A stretch of DNA of 64,000 bases from Actinomycetota bacterium (GTDB taxonomy: Bacteria; Actinomycetota; Thermoleophilia; BMS3ABIN01): contig JACRMB010000001.1 of NCBI GenBank assembly GCA_016235065.1, positions 1 to 64,000 of the forward strand, written 5' to 3'. Below are positions 8,624-17,707 of this stretch, piece by piece. Under the pieces are notes generated by a model, which worked only from the letters and a program-made list of their open reading frames with translations, had not been told where the DNA came from and ran no database searches. The stretch's first letter is position 1, and the number at the start of each line of letters is the position of its first letter. The position numbers and the translations under genes are program-made.

Positions 8624-9421
8624 CTATACCTGGGCGGTCATGCCGCTGGCGGTGATCAAATATACTTCGCCAACATTCTCAGTCAGTTTCTGCGGCTGGC
8701 CGTTCACGCTCACGGAAAGCCCGTCAGGGCTGCCGACCTTGAGCCAGAGCTTTGCCTGGTTCTCCAGGTCTTTCTGTTCCAGGGTCTTGCTCTCACCGGC
8801 AGCCAGGGTGCCACCCCAGACCACATCGCCGTCGGCGCTGGTCTTGTGGATCTCGATCCAGTTATCTGAACTGGTCGCCGCCATGCTGATGCTCTGCAGG
8901 ACCGCTGGCTGGGTCTGGGTCGGCGTCGTGGCAGTGCGGGTTGCCGCATCTGCCGGCGCGGTCGCTGTGGGGGTCGTCTGGGTTGAAGGCTGGGTCTCCG
9001 TCGTGGTCACCAGAGTCGGTTTCTGGCTGCTGGCATTTCCCCAGCCCAGATAGGCCAGCACCGCGATTATGACCACCGCGAGAATGGCCACCAGGATATA
9101 GTTGGTCTGATGCTTTCGCCCTGCCTTTGGCGCTGTATCCGCCTTAGGAGAACGGGTTGGCTGGATGACGTGTTCCTTGTGCTCCCCGGTGCCGAAACGT
9201 TCGTTGTATTCGTCGATCAGCAGCTGGGCGTCAAGGTCGAGGTACTCGGCATATGTCCTTAGAAATCCCTTTACATATGTACCAGCCGGAAGGATCTCAA
9301 AATCCTCGTTCTCCATCGCCTGTATGTACTTGACGCGGATCTTGGTATCGTCCTCAGCCTGCTGAAGGGAGATATCCCTGCGTACCCGCGCGTCCCGCAG
9401 TGAAGTGCCAATCTCGAACAT
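8624..9421 (-). CDS. RodZ-like membrane protein (HTH + DUF4115)
   Basis: The 265-residue protein has an N-terminal Xre-type HTH (about 5-65, SLRDARVRRDISLQQAE), a basic linker, one membrane helix (about 107-126), a Thr/Pro/Ala-rich spacer and a C-terminal DUF4115 domain (about 185-262). This is the architecture of RodZ, which couples MreB to the cell-wall machinery. No mreB is in the window. A good AGGAG precedes ATG 9421. It is the first gene of the minus-strand operon and is divergent from hypA. Confidence 0.88.
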   Translation of the reverse strand: MFEIGTSLRDARVRRDISLQQAEDDTKIRVKYIQAMENEDFEILPAGTYVKGFLRTYAEYLDLDAQLLIDEYNERFGTGEHKEHVIQPTRSPKADTAPKAGRKHQTNYILVAILAVVIIAVLAYLGWGNASSQKPTLVTTTETQPSTQTTPTATAPADAATRTATTPTQTQPAVLQSISMAATSSDNWIEIHKTSADGDVVWGGTLAAGESKTLEQKDLENQAKLWLKVGSPDGLSVSVNGQPQKLTENVGEVYLITASGMTAQV

Positions 9422-9531
9422 CCATACTCCTGTATAAGAAAGCTTCTGTTACCGGAAGTAAAAAATCTAGCACTTTGCATAGAGCTAATCAATTAAAACC
9501 CTGCAATCGGGGGAAAGCCGCCATCAGCTGA

Positions 9532-9559
9532 TTGACAACGACAGGGCGGCTGATAATAT
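9532..9559 (+). promoter_or_regulatory. Promoter of the hyp operon
   Basis: TTGACA (9532-9537), a 16-nt spacer and TAATAT (9554-9559) face hypA. The leader to the hypA start would be about 125 nt. An apparent ORF start at 9532 lies inside the -35 box, which argues against that longer HypA. Confidence 0.7.
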
Positions 9560-9690
9560 CAGACATTACCTGGCGAGCAGGGGCCGAAGACCTCGATTCC
9601 TGTTTGCGGATACCCGAATCCGGGCACTATGTTTTCAGATTTCCCGGCAACGGGACAATGATCCTGGCGGCCGGGCCTGGATGGAGCAGA

Positions 9691-10062
9691 TTGCACGAAT
9701 ACGCCATAACCGAAAGCATCCTTGAGATCGTCCAGGCAGAAGCTGCCCGGGCAGGTGGAGGCAGCGTGGATGAGATCACGCTGGTCGTCGGCGAACTGAC
9801 CACCTTCGTCGACAGTTCCATCGAGTTTTACTTCACGGAGATGTCGCGCGGGACAGCTGCCGAGGGTGCGAGGCTCCGGTTCCAGAAGCTCGAGGCCAAA
9901 GCGCATTGTTCAGGTTGCGGTGCCGATTTCCGTCCGCATAACGCTTTTTTTACCTGCCCGCAATGCCGCTCGGCGGTTTTCGAACTCAGGCAGGGGCAGG
10001 AACTTTTCATCGAAAGCATCGAGGTGTCCGAGCCTGAAGGGCAGGATACCAGGGGGGACTGA
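9691..10062 (+). CDS. hypA: HypA, nickel metallochaperone for NiFe hydrogenase
   Basis: HypA delivers nickel to the hydrogenase large subunit together with HypB. The family must begin Met-His-Glu because His2 binds nickel. Reading TTG 9691 as the start gives MHEYAITESILEIV, with GGAG 4 nt upstream. The open frame begins earlier at 9532, but those residues are unlike HypA and overlap the promoter. The product is 123 aa, the usual size. The zinc site is C-x2-C (Cys73, Cys76) and C-x2-C (Cys89, Cys92). hypB follows after 5 bases. Confidence 0.95.
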   Translation: MHEYAITESILEIVQAEAARAGGGSVDEITLVVGELTTFVDSSIEFYFTEMSRGTAAEGARLRFQKLEAKAHCSGCGADFRPHNAFFTCPQCRSAVFELRQGQELFIESIEVSEPEGQDTRGD

Positions 10063-10067
10063 TCGCT

Positions 10068-10736
10068 TTGAAGATCGAGGTCAAGAAGAACATCATGGCA
10101 ACCAATGCCTCAGTTGCCATCAAGAACCGCGAGCTGCTGCTCGAGCATGGTATCTGCATGGTCAACCTGATGGCCTCTCCCGGGGCAGGAAAGACCAGCA
10201 CCATAGTCAAAGCGATCGAGGGCACCCGCGGATTGCTGAACCTGGCGGTGATCGAGGGCGACATCGCCTCAGAGATCGATTCGCTCACCATCGAATCCAT
10301 GGATATCCCGGCCATCCAGATCAACACCGGCGGTTCTTGCCACCTGACAGCGGCGATGATCGCTTCTGCGCTTGACCATCTCGACCTTGATGCCCTCGAC
10401 CTCATCATCATCGAGAACGTCGGCAACCTCGTCTGCCCCGCTGAGTTCGACCTCGGCGAGACTGCCAGGATGATGATCGCCAGCGTCGCCGAAGGCCATG
10501 ACAAACCGTACAAATACCCCCTGATATTCAGGGAAGTAGACGCTATCCTGATCAACAAGATAGATCTCCTGCCTCACTGTGATTTTGACCTGGCCCAGTT
10601 CCGGCAGGTCGTCCAGAGCCTGAATCCGTCGGCTTCCCTGATAGAGCTTTCCTGCAAGGACGGATACGGTTCTGACGAGATGTGCGACTGGCTCAGGGAG
10701 ACCGCGTCACGCAACCGCGCGGACCTGCGCTCCTGA
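10068..10736 (+). CDS. hypB: HypB, GTPase for nickel insertion
   Basis: HypB is the SIMIBI GTPase that works with HypA. The P-loop is ASPGAGKTS near residue 36. The G-domain metal-site residues are present as GSCH and NLVCPAEFDLGE. The N-terminus has neither a His-rich nickel store nor the CxxCGC high-affinity site, so nickel must come from HypA or another carrier. NKIDLL is the guanine-specificity motif. The start is TTG 10068 with a G-rich Shine-Dalgarno overlapping the hypA stop. Confidence 0.95.
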   Translation: MKIEVKKNIMATNASVAIKNRELLLEHGICMVNLMASPGAGKTSTIVKAIEGTRGLLNLAVIEGDIASEIDSLTIESMDIPAIQINTGGSCHLTAAMIASALDHLDLDALDLIIIENVGNLVCPAEFDLGETARMMIASVAEGHDKPYKYPLIFREVDAILINKIDLLPHCDFDLAQFRQVVQSLNPSASLIELSCKDGYGSDEMCDWLRETASRNRADLRS

Positions 10737-10746
10737 GGAGCCGGTT

Positions 10747-13161
10747 TTGGCTACCGGTCCAGATCAGACAGGTGAACTCACCCGGGCCCTGATATCGGTA
10801 TCGGGTGTAGTGCAGGGTGTCGGTTTCCGCCCGTTCGTCTATCAGCTTGCAGGCACGCTGGGATTGGCCGGAACAGTGCGTAACACGGTCTCAGGCGTCG
10901 AGATCGACGTCGAGGGTCCGCTTAAGTCGATTGAAGGACTGCTGGTGGAGCTGCAGGAGTCGCCGCCGCCGAGAGCGCAGGTCACCGGGATCAGGATCGC
11001 CGCCGCCGAGGCCACCGGCCGTTCCGGATTCGAGATCGGACACTCAAGGAACGAAGGGAGCGGCCAGCTGGTAAGCCCAGACAGCTGCACCTGCGATGAT
11101 TGCCTGGCCGAACTCTTCGATCCCTCTGACAGGCGTTTTCATTACCCGTTCATCAACTGCACCAACTGTGGACCGCGATTCACGATAATCGAAAGCCTGC
11201 CCTACGACCGCCACCTTACGACTATGAAAATCTTCCCAATGTGCCCAGACTGCCGTGATGAGTACGAGGATCCCGGCAACAGGCGATTCCACGCCGAGCC
11301 TAATGCCTGCCCGGTCTGCGGACCGTCCCTCTGGCTGGCCGGCGCCGATGGCAAAGCCCTGCCGGTGAGCGATCCTGTCGCGGCTGCAGCTGCGGCTGTG
11401 CGAAGAGGCGAGATCGTAGCCATAAAGGGTCTGGGAGGATTCCAGCTGGCGTGTCTCGCCACCGACGTAGCGGCGGTGCAAAAGCTGAGGCACCGCAAGC
11501 ACCGGCCGCATAAACCTTTCGCGATCATGGTCGAGTCAGCCGACGACGCCGCCCTTCACTGCCAGATGAGCGCGGTTGAGCGTCGCCTGCTCGAGTCAGT
11601 CGAGCGGCCGATCGTGCTGATGGAACAGCTGGACGACAGCGATATATCCCCGGCCGTAGCGCCAAACCTCGGGCAGCTGGGCATGATGCTGCCTTGCGCT
11701 CCGCTTCATTTCCTGCTGATGGCGGAGCTCAAGACACCGCTGGTGATGACCAGCGGCAACCTTTCCGAGGAGCCCATCTGCCGGACAAACGAAGATGCAA
11801 GTCACCGCCTGCAGGGAATAGCCGACAGCTTCCTTTTCCATGACCGCAACATCATCTCCACCTACGACGACAGTGTCACCTTCGTTGCCGGCGGCGAGCC
11901 AAGGCTGCTGCGCCGGGCACGGGGTTATGCTCCTCTGCCGGTGAAGATACCTGTCTCGGGCGAACCGGTGATGGCGGCTGGCGCCGAGCTGAAAAACACA
12001 TTCTGCATCACCCGCGGCGACGACGCGTTCATCTCCCAGCATATCGGTGACCTCAAGGATGTTGAGACGCTTTTACAGTACGAACGCACTGTCTCGCTTT
12101 ACGAACGGCTGCTGGGTATCCATCCCGGCTACATCGCCTGCGACAGCCATCCCGATTATATCTCCACTGCCTACAGCCTGGAGCGGAACGCCGCTCCCGC
12201 CAAGATCCAGCATCATATGGCGCATGTTGCTTCCTGCCTGGCCGAGAATGGATTTACCGACAAAGCCATCGGGGTCGCGCTTGACGGGACTGGTTTAGGC
12301 GATGACGGAGCAATCTGGGGTGGGGAGTTCTTTGTCGGCGGCCTCAGGAGTGGTTTTGATAGGGCTGCTCACTTTGAATACATGCCCCTTCTCGGAGGTG
12401 AAGCAGCCGTCCGCGAGCCCTGGAGGATGGCGCTGGCGGTGACCTGGGAGTATTTTCCTGCCGGAGTCCCCTTTGTCGCCGACAGGCTGGGGATATCCGA
12501 TAAAAAGCTTCAGCTACTGCTGCGGCAACTGGAAGTAGGCCTCAATTGCCCGCAGACCTCGAGCTGTGGCCGCCTTTTCGATGCCGTGGGCGCACTTGCG
12601 ATGAAGAGGCTCTCAGTCAGTTACGAAGCCCAGGCCGCCATCGAGTTCGAGGCTCTGGCTGCCAGGGAGTTGAAGCAGGCATCCCAGCTTCCCGACGGTT
12701 CCGGGGGCCGCCGGGTCACCGACAACATGGCTTCCAAGGTGACCGGTGTCGACGATCCCGCCAGTGGAGCCAGCTCGACCCTGCTGCCAGGATCCCCTTC
12801 CTACAGGTTCTCCATCGACCGTGGCGTTTCACCATGGATACTCTCACCAGCGAGAGTGATCAAGCGGGCTGTGAGCAATCTCATGGCCGGCGAGACCGCC
12901 GGACTTGTCTCCCGCCGCTTCCACAATGGGGTGGCAGAAGCTATAGTACGAACCAGCCTGGGGCTCGCGGAAAAGCATTCTCTCACCGCTGTGGCTCTCA
13001 GCGGCGGCGTCTTCCAGAACCGCCTCCTGTTCGAACTGGTAAAGAGCGGCCTTGAACGTGAAGGCCTTGATCCTTTGATGCATCGCCAGGTACCTGTTAA
13101 TGACGGGGGCATATCCCTGGGCCAGGCGGTCATCGCCAGTTATCAATATCGCAAGACTTAG
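10747..13161 (+). CDS. hypF: HypF, carbamoyltransferase
   Basis: HypF uses carbamoyl phosphate and ATP to make the thiocarbamate on HypE that becomes the cyanide ligands. Order: acylphosphatase domain (about 13-100, GVVQGVGFRPFVYQ), two zinc-finger pairs (CTCDDC, CTNCGP, CPDC, CPVCGP), a YrdC-like domain (about 205-390) and a Kae1-like domain (about 400-804) with HHMAHVASC and VALDGTGLGDDG. At 804 aa it is somewhat longer than usual. A Gly/Ser-rich insert near residues 645-680 accounts for the excess. The start is TTG 10747 behind GAGGAG. Confidence 0.96.
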   Translation: MATGPDQTGELTRALISVSGVVQGVGFRPFVYQLAGTLGLAGTVRNTVSGVEIDVEGPLKSIEGLLVELQESPPPRAQVTGIRIAAAEATGRSGFEIGHSRNEGSGQLVSPDSCTCDDCLAELFDPSDRRFHYPFINCTNCGPRFTIIESLPYDRHLTTMKIFPMCPDCRDEYEDPGNRRFHAEPNACPVCGPSLWLAGADGKALPVSDPVAAAAAAVRRGEIVAIKGLGGFQLACLATDVAAVQKLRHRKHRPHKPFAIMVESADDAALHCQMSAVERRLLESVERPIVLMEQLDDSDISPAVAPNLGQLGMMLPCAPLHFLLMAELKTPLVMTSGNLSEEPICRTNEDASHRLQGIADSFLFHDRNIISTYDDSVTFVAGGEPRLLRRARGYAPLPVKIPVSGEPVMAAGAELKNTFCITRGDDAFISQHIGDLKDVETLLQYERTVSLYERLLGIHPGYIACDSHPDYISTAYSLERNAAPAKIQHHMAHVASCLAENGFTDKAIGVALDGTGLGDDGAIWGGEFFVGGLRSGFDRAAHFEYMPLLGGEAAVREPWRMALAVTWEYFPAGVPFVADRLGISDKKLQLLLRQLEVGLNCPQTSSCGRLFDAVGALAMKRLSVSYEAQAAIEFEALAARELKQASQLPDGSGGRRVTDNMASKVTGVDDPASGASSTLLPGSPSYRFSIDRGVSPWILSPARVIKRAVSNLMAGETAGLVSRRFHNGVAEAIVRTSLGLAEKHSLTAVALSGGVFQNRLLFELVKSGLEREGLDPLMHRQVPVNDGGISLGQAVIASYQYRKT

Positions 13162-13197
13162 TACGGCTGCGACAATCCTTCATGGAAGGTTCTGATT

Positions 13198-13443
13198 ATG
13201 TGCCTGGCGATCCCGGCAAAAATCGTAGGTATCGATGAGAAGATGGCGACGGTCGACGTCGGCGGAGTCACGCGCCGGGCGTCAGTCGTGCTCCTGCCTG
13301 AAGCCGCCCCTGGAGACTATGTGCTGATGCACGCCGGCTTCGCGATCTCGCTGGTCGATGAAGACGAGGCCCTCGAGACGATCCGGCTTTTCGACGAACT
13401 TGTGAACGGCATGCAGGGCGGCGGCGCGGGAGCAGACCTGTAG
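13198..13443 (+). CDS. hypC: HypC/HybG chaperone
   Basis: The 81-residue protein begins MCLAIPAKIV. Cys2 is the residue that binds the Fe(CN)2CO group and the hydrogenase precursor. The rest is the small OB-like barrel of the family (GGVTRRASVVLLPE, GDYVLMHAGFAI). It lies 36 bases after hypF and ends 2 bases before hypD, its complex partner. Confidence 0.96.
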   Translation: MCLAIPAKIVGIDEKMATVDVGGVTRRASVVLLPEAAPGDYVLMHAGFAISLVDEDEALETIRLFDELVNGMQGGGAGADL

Positions 13444-13445
13444 CC

Positions 13446-14543
13446 ATGCCGCTTCCGTTCCTCGATGAATTCCGGCGGAGTGAACACGTCCACGCACTGA
13501 TGGATAAGCTTGAGGAGCGGGCCGGAAGGCTGGACGGGCCTGTGCGAATCATGGAAGTCTGCGGCACCCACACAATGGCCATATCACGCCACGGCATCAG
13601 GCAGGCGCTGCCGGAGAACCTGCGGCTGATCTCGGGACCAGGCTGCCCCGTTTGTGTGACCGCCAACACCGACATCGACGCTTTCATCGAGATGTCACTC
13701 ATCCCCGGGGTCATAGTCGCGACCTTCGGCGACATGCTCAAGGTGCCGGGGACCAGGCTGGGCCTGACTCAGGCCCGGAGCCTGGGAGCAAAGGTCCAGG
13801 TAGTCTATTCGACACTCGACGCGCTCCAGCTCGCCCGGGATAATCCCGCCTCCACTGTCGTTTTTTTCGGCATCGGTTTCGAGACGACCGCCCCGACCGT
13901 CGCCGCGGCCATCCTTGAAGCCAGGGAGACCGGCCTCGATAATTTCATGGTGCTTTCTGCCCACAAGGTGGTACCCCCCGCTCTCGCAGCGCTTTGCAGC
14001 ACGCCTGAGCTTGCTGTTGACGCTTTTCTCTGCCCTGGCCATGTGACCGCCATCATCGGACCAGAGGCTTACGCGCCGGTCGCTCGGGATTTTAATGTCC
14101 CCTGCGTCATCGCCGGCTTCGAGCCGGCCGACATCCTGCAGTCACTGGCGATGCTATGTGACCAGGTCGCCGACGGCCGGACCGAAGTCGAACTGCAGTA
14201 CAAGCGCGGCGTCAGGCCTGGCGGCAATCCCGCGGCTATGTCGATGATCGACCGGGTGTTCGAACCCTGCGACGCCGACTGGCGCGGCCTCGGGACGATC
14301 CCCGGCAGCGGCCTTGCCATCCGTAAAGATTTCGCCGACCACGACGCAGCCCTGCATTTCGAAGTCGACGTCAGTTATTCCCGTGAACCCAGGGGATGTC
14401 TCTGCGGAGCTATCCTGACCGGTCAGAAGTTCCCCGGGGACTGTCCGCTGTTCGGCAAGCTCTGCTCTCCCGATCATCCGGTCGGCCCCTGTATGGTCTC
14501 ATCTGAAGGCACCTGCGCCGCCTACTTCCAGTATGAGATCTGA
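13446..14543 (+). CDS. hypD: HypD, Fe-S scaffold for the Fe(CN)2CO group
   Basis: HypD forms a complex with HypC and builds the iron-dicyano-carbonyl unit. The catalytic motifs are MEVCGTHTMAI, SGPGCPVCVT and GFETTAPT. The C-terminal cluster-binding cysteines are in CLCG, GDCPLFGKLC and GPCMVSSEGTC. At 365 aa it is full length. It overlaps hypE by 11 bases. Confidence 0.96.
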   Translation: MPLPFLDEFRRSEHVHALMDKLEERAGRLDGPVRIMEVCGTHTMAISRHGIRQALPENLRLISGPGCPVCVTANTDIDAFIEMSLIPGVIVATFGDMLKVPGTRLGLTQARSLGAKVQVVYSTLDALQLARDNPASTVVFFGIGFETTAPTVAAAILEARETGLDNFMVLSAHKVVPPALAALCSTPELAVDAFLCPGHVTAIIGPEAYAPVARDFNVPCVIAGFEPADILQSLAMLCDQVADGRTEVELQYKRGVRPGGNPAAMSMIDRVFEPCDADWRGLGTIPGSGLAIRKDFADHDAALHFEVDVSYSREPRGCLCGAILTGQKFPGDCPLFGKLCSPDHPVGPCMVSSEGTCAAYFQYEI

Positions 14544-15549
14544 CGGACGCATACTACTGGCCCACGGCAGCGGTGGCCGGATGACCCAGGAACTGGTCGA
14601 GCAGCTTTTCGGCAAGGCCCTGGGCAATCCGATCCTCGACCGCATGGACGACGCCGCCTCGCTTGAGATCGAGGGCAGGATCGCATTCACCGTCGACAGC
14701 CACGTGGTCTCCCCCATCTTCTTCCCAGGAGGCGACATCGGCCGGCTGTCCATGACCGGCACTGTGAACGACCTCGCCATGATCGGCGCGAGGCCGCTAT
14801 ATATAACCGCGGGCTTCATCATCGAGGAAGGTTTCCTGCTGACGGACCTTGAGAAGATAGTGGCTTCAATGAAGGAAGCCGCCGACGAGGCCGGTGTTCA
14901 GGTCGTCGCCGGCGATACCAAGGTCGTCGAGCGCGGCGCTGCCGACGGGGTCTTCATCACTACGAGCGGCGTCGGCTCGATTCCCTCGGGAGTAAGCATA
15001 TCGGGCTCCAACGCCAGACCTGGCGATACCGTCATCGTCAGTGGCACCATCGGGGACCACGGTGCCACGATACTTAGCAGGCGTGAGGGCATGGAGTTCG
15101 AGGCTGAACTAAGGAGTGACTGTGCTCCCCTTGGTGGCCTGGTCGAGAACATGCTGGCGGCATCGTCCGGGGTGCACGTGCTGCGTGACCCTACCCGTGG
15201 AGGCCTTGCGGCTACCCTCAACGAGATCGCCTTCTCCTCGGGAGTCGATATCGAGATCGACGAAAGCGCAATACCCTACCAGGGAGAGGTTCGGGCCACA
15301 TGTGAGCTTCTTGGTCTGGACCCGCTGGTCCTGGCCAACGAAGGCAAGCTGGTGGCGTTCGTGGCGGAGGCAGAGACACCCGCGGTCCTTGCGGCGATGA
15401 AGTCTAATCGCTACGCGGCCGATGCGGCCATCATCGGCCGGGTCGCGGAAATCGAGTCAGCCCGCCCCCGGGTCTACGCCCGCACGCTGCTTGGCAGCCG
15501 CCGCATCCTTTCGATGCCTACCGGAGAGCAATTGCCCCGGATCTGTTAG
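14533..15549 (+). CDS. hypE: HypE, thiocyanate-forming dehydratase
   Basis: HypE dehydrates its C-terminal thiocarbamate to thiocyanate. The invariant C-terminal tail is present: the protein ends PRIC, the Cys being the carbamoylated residue. The PurM-like ATP-binding features include HGSGGR and RDPTRGGLAATLNE. At 338 aa the length is normal. It is the last gene of the hyp set, and no terminator was seen directly after it. Confidence 0.97.
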   Translation: MRSDGRILLAHGSGGRMTQELVEQLFGKALGNPILDRMDDAASLEIEGRIAFTVDSHVVSPIFFPGGDIGRLSMTGTVNDLAMIGARPLYITAGFIIEEGFLLTDLEKIVASMKEAADEAGVQVVAGDTKVVERGAADGVFITTSGVGSIPSGVSISGSNARPGDTVIVSGTIGDHGATILSRREGMEFEAELRSDCAPLGGLVENMLAASSGVHVLRDPTRGGLAATLNEIAFSSGVDIEIDESAIPYQGEVRATCELLGLDPLVLANEGKLVAFVAEAETPAVLAAMKSNRYAADAAIIGRVAEIESARPRVYARTLLGSRRILSMPTGEQLPRIC

Positions 15550-15627
15550 GCACAGCTGCGAATCTGCTGGTCCGATCGGTTTCTGGCTGGCGCTTATCGT
15601 TCCCATAAGAAGCGCGAGGACCTTCGG

Positions 15628-15657
15628 TTGGAAATTCATCTCCGGCAGGACTAGAAT
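15628..15657 (+). promoter_or_regulatory. Promoter of the kimA riboswitch transcript
   Basis: TTGGAA (15628-15633), an 18-nt spacer and TAGAAT (15652-15657) place a start near 15664, just before the riboswitch. Read-through from hypE remains possible. Confidence 0.6.
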
Positions 15658-15687
15658 CCTTTTTAGTAAATATTCTTTGTAGCCTAA

Positions 15688-15816
15688 ATCCGCCTGGCGG
15701 CGGATGCGGGGGACCCAGGTAACTGGGGCGAATTCCTTTCAGGATAGGGCACTTCCAGGCCCGAGCCCGTCAGCTAACCTCGCAGGCATATGGAAGGGCA
15801 ATCGACAGAGGCACGG
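15688..15816 (+). ncRNA. c-di-AMP riboswitch (ydaO-yuaA class)
   Basis: The segment carries the class hallmarks in order: a G-rich GGGGGACCCAGG block, CTGGGGCGAATTCC, AGGGCACTTCC, then GCCCGTCAGCTAACCTCGC and AGGCATATGGAAGGG. The CCGTCAGCTAACCTCG part is the most recognisable conserved core of ydaO aptamers. When c-di-AMP is bound, these riboswitches normally favour transcription termination, and a terminator follows immediately. The downstream gene is a KimA-type K+ importer, the classic target of this class. Confidence 0.9.
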
Positions 15817-15844
15817 AAAACCGCTGCGTTGCTGGCGGTTTTTT
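15817..15844 (+). terminator. Riboswitch expression-platform terminator
   Basis: The stem AAAACCGC (15817-15824) with GCGGTTTT (15835-15842) has a 10-nt loop and is followed by a T-run to 15844. It sits between the aptamer and the kimA start, so it works as a regulated terminator. Confidence 0.85.
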
Positions 15845-15883
15845 AATGCCCTGATGCCGGGCCCGGAAAGGATGTGTTGCAGC

Positions 15884-17695
15884 ATGTCGCTCAAAAGGAT
15901 GCTGATCGGAAGCCCCATCGAGACCGTGAGGGAAAAACATGAACGCCTATCGAAGGCCACGGGGCTCGCCATATTCTCTTCGGACGCCCTCTCCTCGGTA
16001 GCCTACGCCACCGAGGAGATCCTGCTGGCTCTGGTTGTAGCTGGCTCGGCGCTGCTCGGCTATTCCATGGTCATCGCCGTGGGAATCGCCATCCTCATAG
16101 CCATCGTCGCCACCTCTTATTTCCAGACGATCCACGCTTACCCGTCCGGCGGCGGCGCCTATGTCGTCGCCAAGGACAACCTGGGGACCAATGCCGGGCT
16201 GGTCGCCGGCGCGGCGCTGCTAATCGATTACGTGCTCACCGTCGCCGTGAGTATCACCGCTGGTGTCGCCGCGCTGTCGTCCGCCATACCTTCCATCTAC
16301 GAACATAAGGTGATCCTCAGCCTGGTGGCGATCTCCCTGTTGATGCTCGGCAACCTTCGCGGTGTGCGCGAGGCCGGCAAGATCTTTTCCATCCCCACAT
16401 TCATATTCATCATCAGCATGTTCGTGCTGATCTGCGTCGGCTCCGTCCGCTATTTTTCCGGGGACCCTACCCCGGAACCCCAGGTCCTGGAGGCGACAGG
16501 TGGCTATATCGCCATATTTGTGGTACTCAAGGCTTTTGCTTCGGGATGCGCAGCCCTTACCGGCATCGAGGCGGTATCCAACGGCGTGCGCGCTTTCAGG
16601 GCGCCCGAACCGCGTAACGCCAGCGTGACTCTGATCTGGATGGCGGCGATTCTCGGTTCGATGTTCATCGGGATCACTTTCCTGACTGATCATTACAACA
16701 TCGTACCGGTTGCAGACGAGACGGTGCTGTCACAGCTGACCGCGGCGATCTTCTCCCGGGGGCCTTTCTATTACCTGGTTCAGTTCGCCACCGCCTTCAT
16801 CCTGATCCTGGCCGCCAACACTTCCTTCGCTGACTTCCCAAGACTCTCTTCGGTGATGGCGGCCGACGGTTTCATGCCCCGGCAGTTCGGCAGCCGTGGC
16901 GACCGGCTCGTCTTCTCCAACGGCATCCTGATCCTGGGCGTTCTGGCGATGGTGCTGGTCGTCGCTTTCCGCGGCCAGACCCATGCACTGATCCCTCTGT
17001 ACGCCGTTGGCGTCTTCCTGTCTTTCACCCTGTCCCAGACCGGGATGGTAAGGCACTGGCTGAGGCTGAAGGAAAAGGGATGGCAGAAGGGCATCGTCAT
17101 CAACGGTGTAGGAGCCGTGACCACATTCATGGTCCTGATGATAATCGCTTCGGTGAAGTTCCTGCACGGCGCCTGGATCGTCATCATCGCCATCCCGGTG
17201 ATCGTCTACCTGACCCGGCAGGTAAAGCGGCATTATGATTCAGTAGCCGATCAGCTATCCCTGACCGGCAGGAAGAAAGCAGTTGAATATACGCACCACT
17301 CGGTGATCGTGCCCGTATCGGGCGCTCACCAGGCAGTAGTCAACGCGATCAGATATGCCAAGGCGCTCTCGGATGACGCAGTCGCGATCTATGTCTGCTT
17401 CGACCCTATGGAGACCACACGGGTCAAACAGAAATGGAACACCCATGGGATGGGTGTGCCGCTGATCGTGCTTGAATCCGAATACCGTTCGGTGATCGAA
17501 CCCCTGATGGATTACATCGATGGCGTGCGCGAGACCCACAAGGGCGGCGTCATCACCGTGGTGCTGCCGGAGTTCGTCCCCACTAAATGGTGGCAGCATC
17601 TTCTGCATAACCAGACCGCCTGGATGATCAAGGGTATACTGCTCTTCAAGCGTGGTGTCGTGTCAACCAGCGTGCCGCTGCACCTGGATGACTGA
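15884..17695 (+). CDS. kimA: KimA-type high-affinity potassium importer (APC superfamily)
   Basis: KimA proteins are proton-coupled K+ importers of the APC superfamily, shut down by c-di-AMP at RNA and protein level. The N-terminus MSLKRMLIGSPIETV, then LAIFSSDALSSVAYATEEIL and YPSGGGAYVVAKDNLG, are characteristic. About 12 membrane segments are followed by a cytosolic C-terminal domain of about 150 residues. The open frame begins at 15704, but that part is riboswitch RNA. ATG 15884, after the terminator and with GGAAAGGA 11 nt upstream, gives 603 aa. Assignment rests on family resemblance plus the riboswitch; other APC permeases are the alternative. Confidence 0.88.
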   Translation: MSLKRMLIGSPIETVREKHERLSKATGLAIFSSDALSSVAYATEEILLALVVAGSALLGYSMVIAVGIAILIAIVATSYFQTIHAYPSGGGAYVVAKDNLGTNAGLVAGAALLIDYVLTVAVSITAGVAALSSAIPSIYEHKVILSLVAISLLMLGNLRGVREAGKIFSIPTFIFIISMFVLICVGSVRYFSGDPTPEPQVLEATGGYIAIFVVLKAFASGCAALTGIEAVSNGVRAFRAPEPRNASVTLIWMAAILGSMFIGITFLTDHYNIVPVADETVLSQLTAAIFSRGPFYYLVQFATAFILILAANTSFADFPRLSSVMAADGFMPRQFGSRGDRLVFSNGILILGVLAMVLVVAFRGQTHALIPLYAVGVFLSFTLSQTGMVRHWLRLKEKGWQKGIVINGVGAVTTFMVLMIIASVKFLHGAWIVIIAIPVIVYLTRQVKRHYDSVADQLSLTGRKKAVEYTHHSVIVPVSGAHQAVVNAIRYAKALSDDAVAIYVCFDPMETTRVKQKWNTHGMGVPLIVLESEYRSVIEPLMDYIDGVRETHKGGVITVVLPEFVPTKWWQHLLHNQTAWMIKGILLFKRGVVSTSVPLHLDD

Positions 17696-17707
17696 GCAGG
17701 ACCGTGA

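Noticed and set aside
9532-9690. 53-residue N-terminal extension of HypA
   Set aside because: It begins inside the -35 box and would bury the essential Met-His-Glu start.
15704-15883. N-terminal extension of the KimA reading frame
   Set aside because: The bases form the c-di-AMP aptamer and its terminator; the encoded residues are unlike APC permeases.
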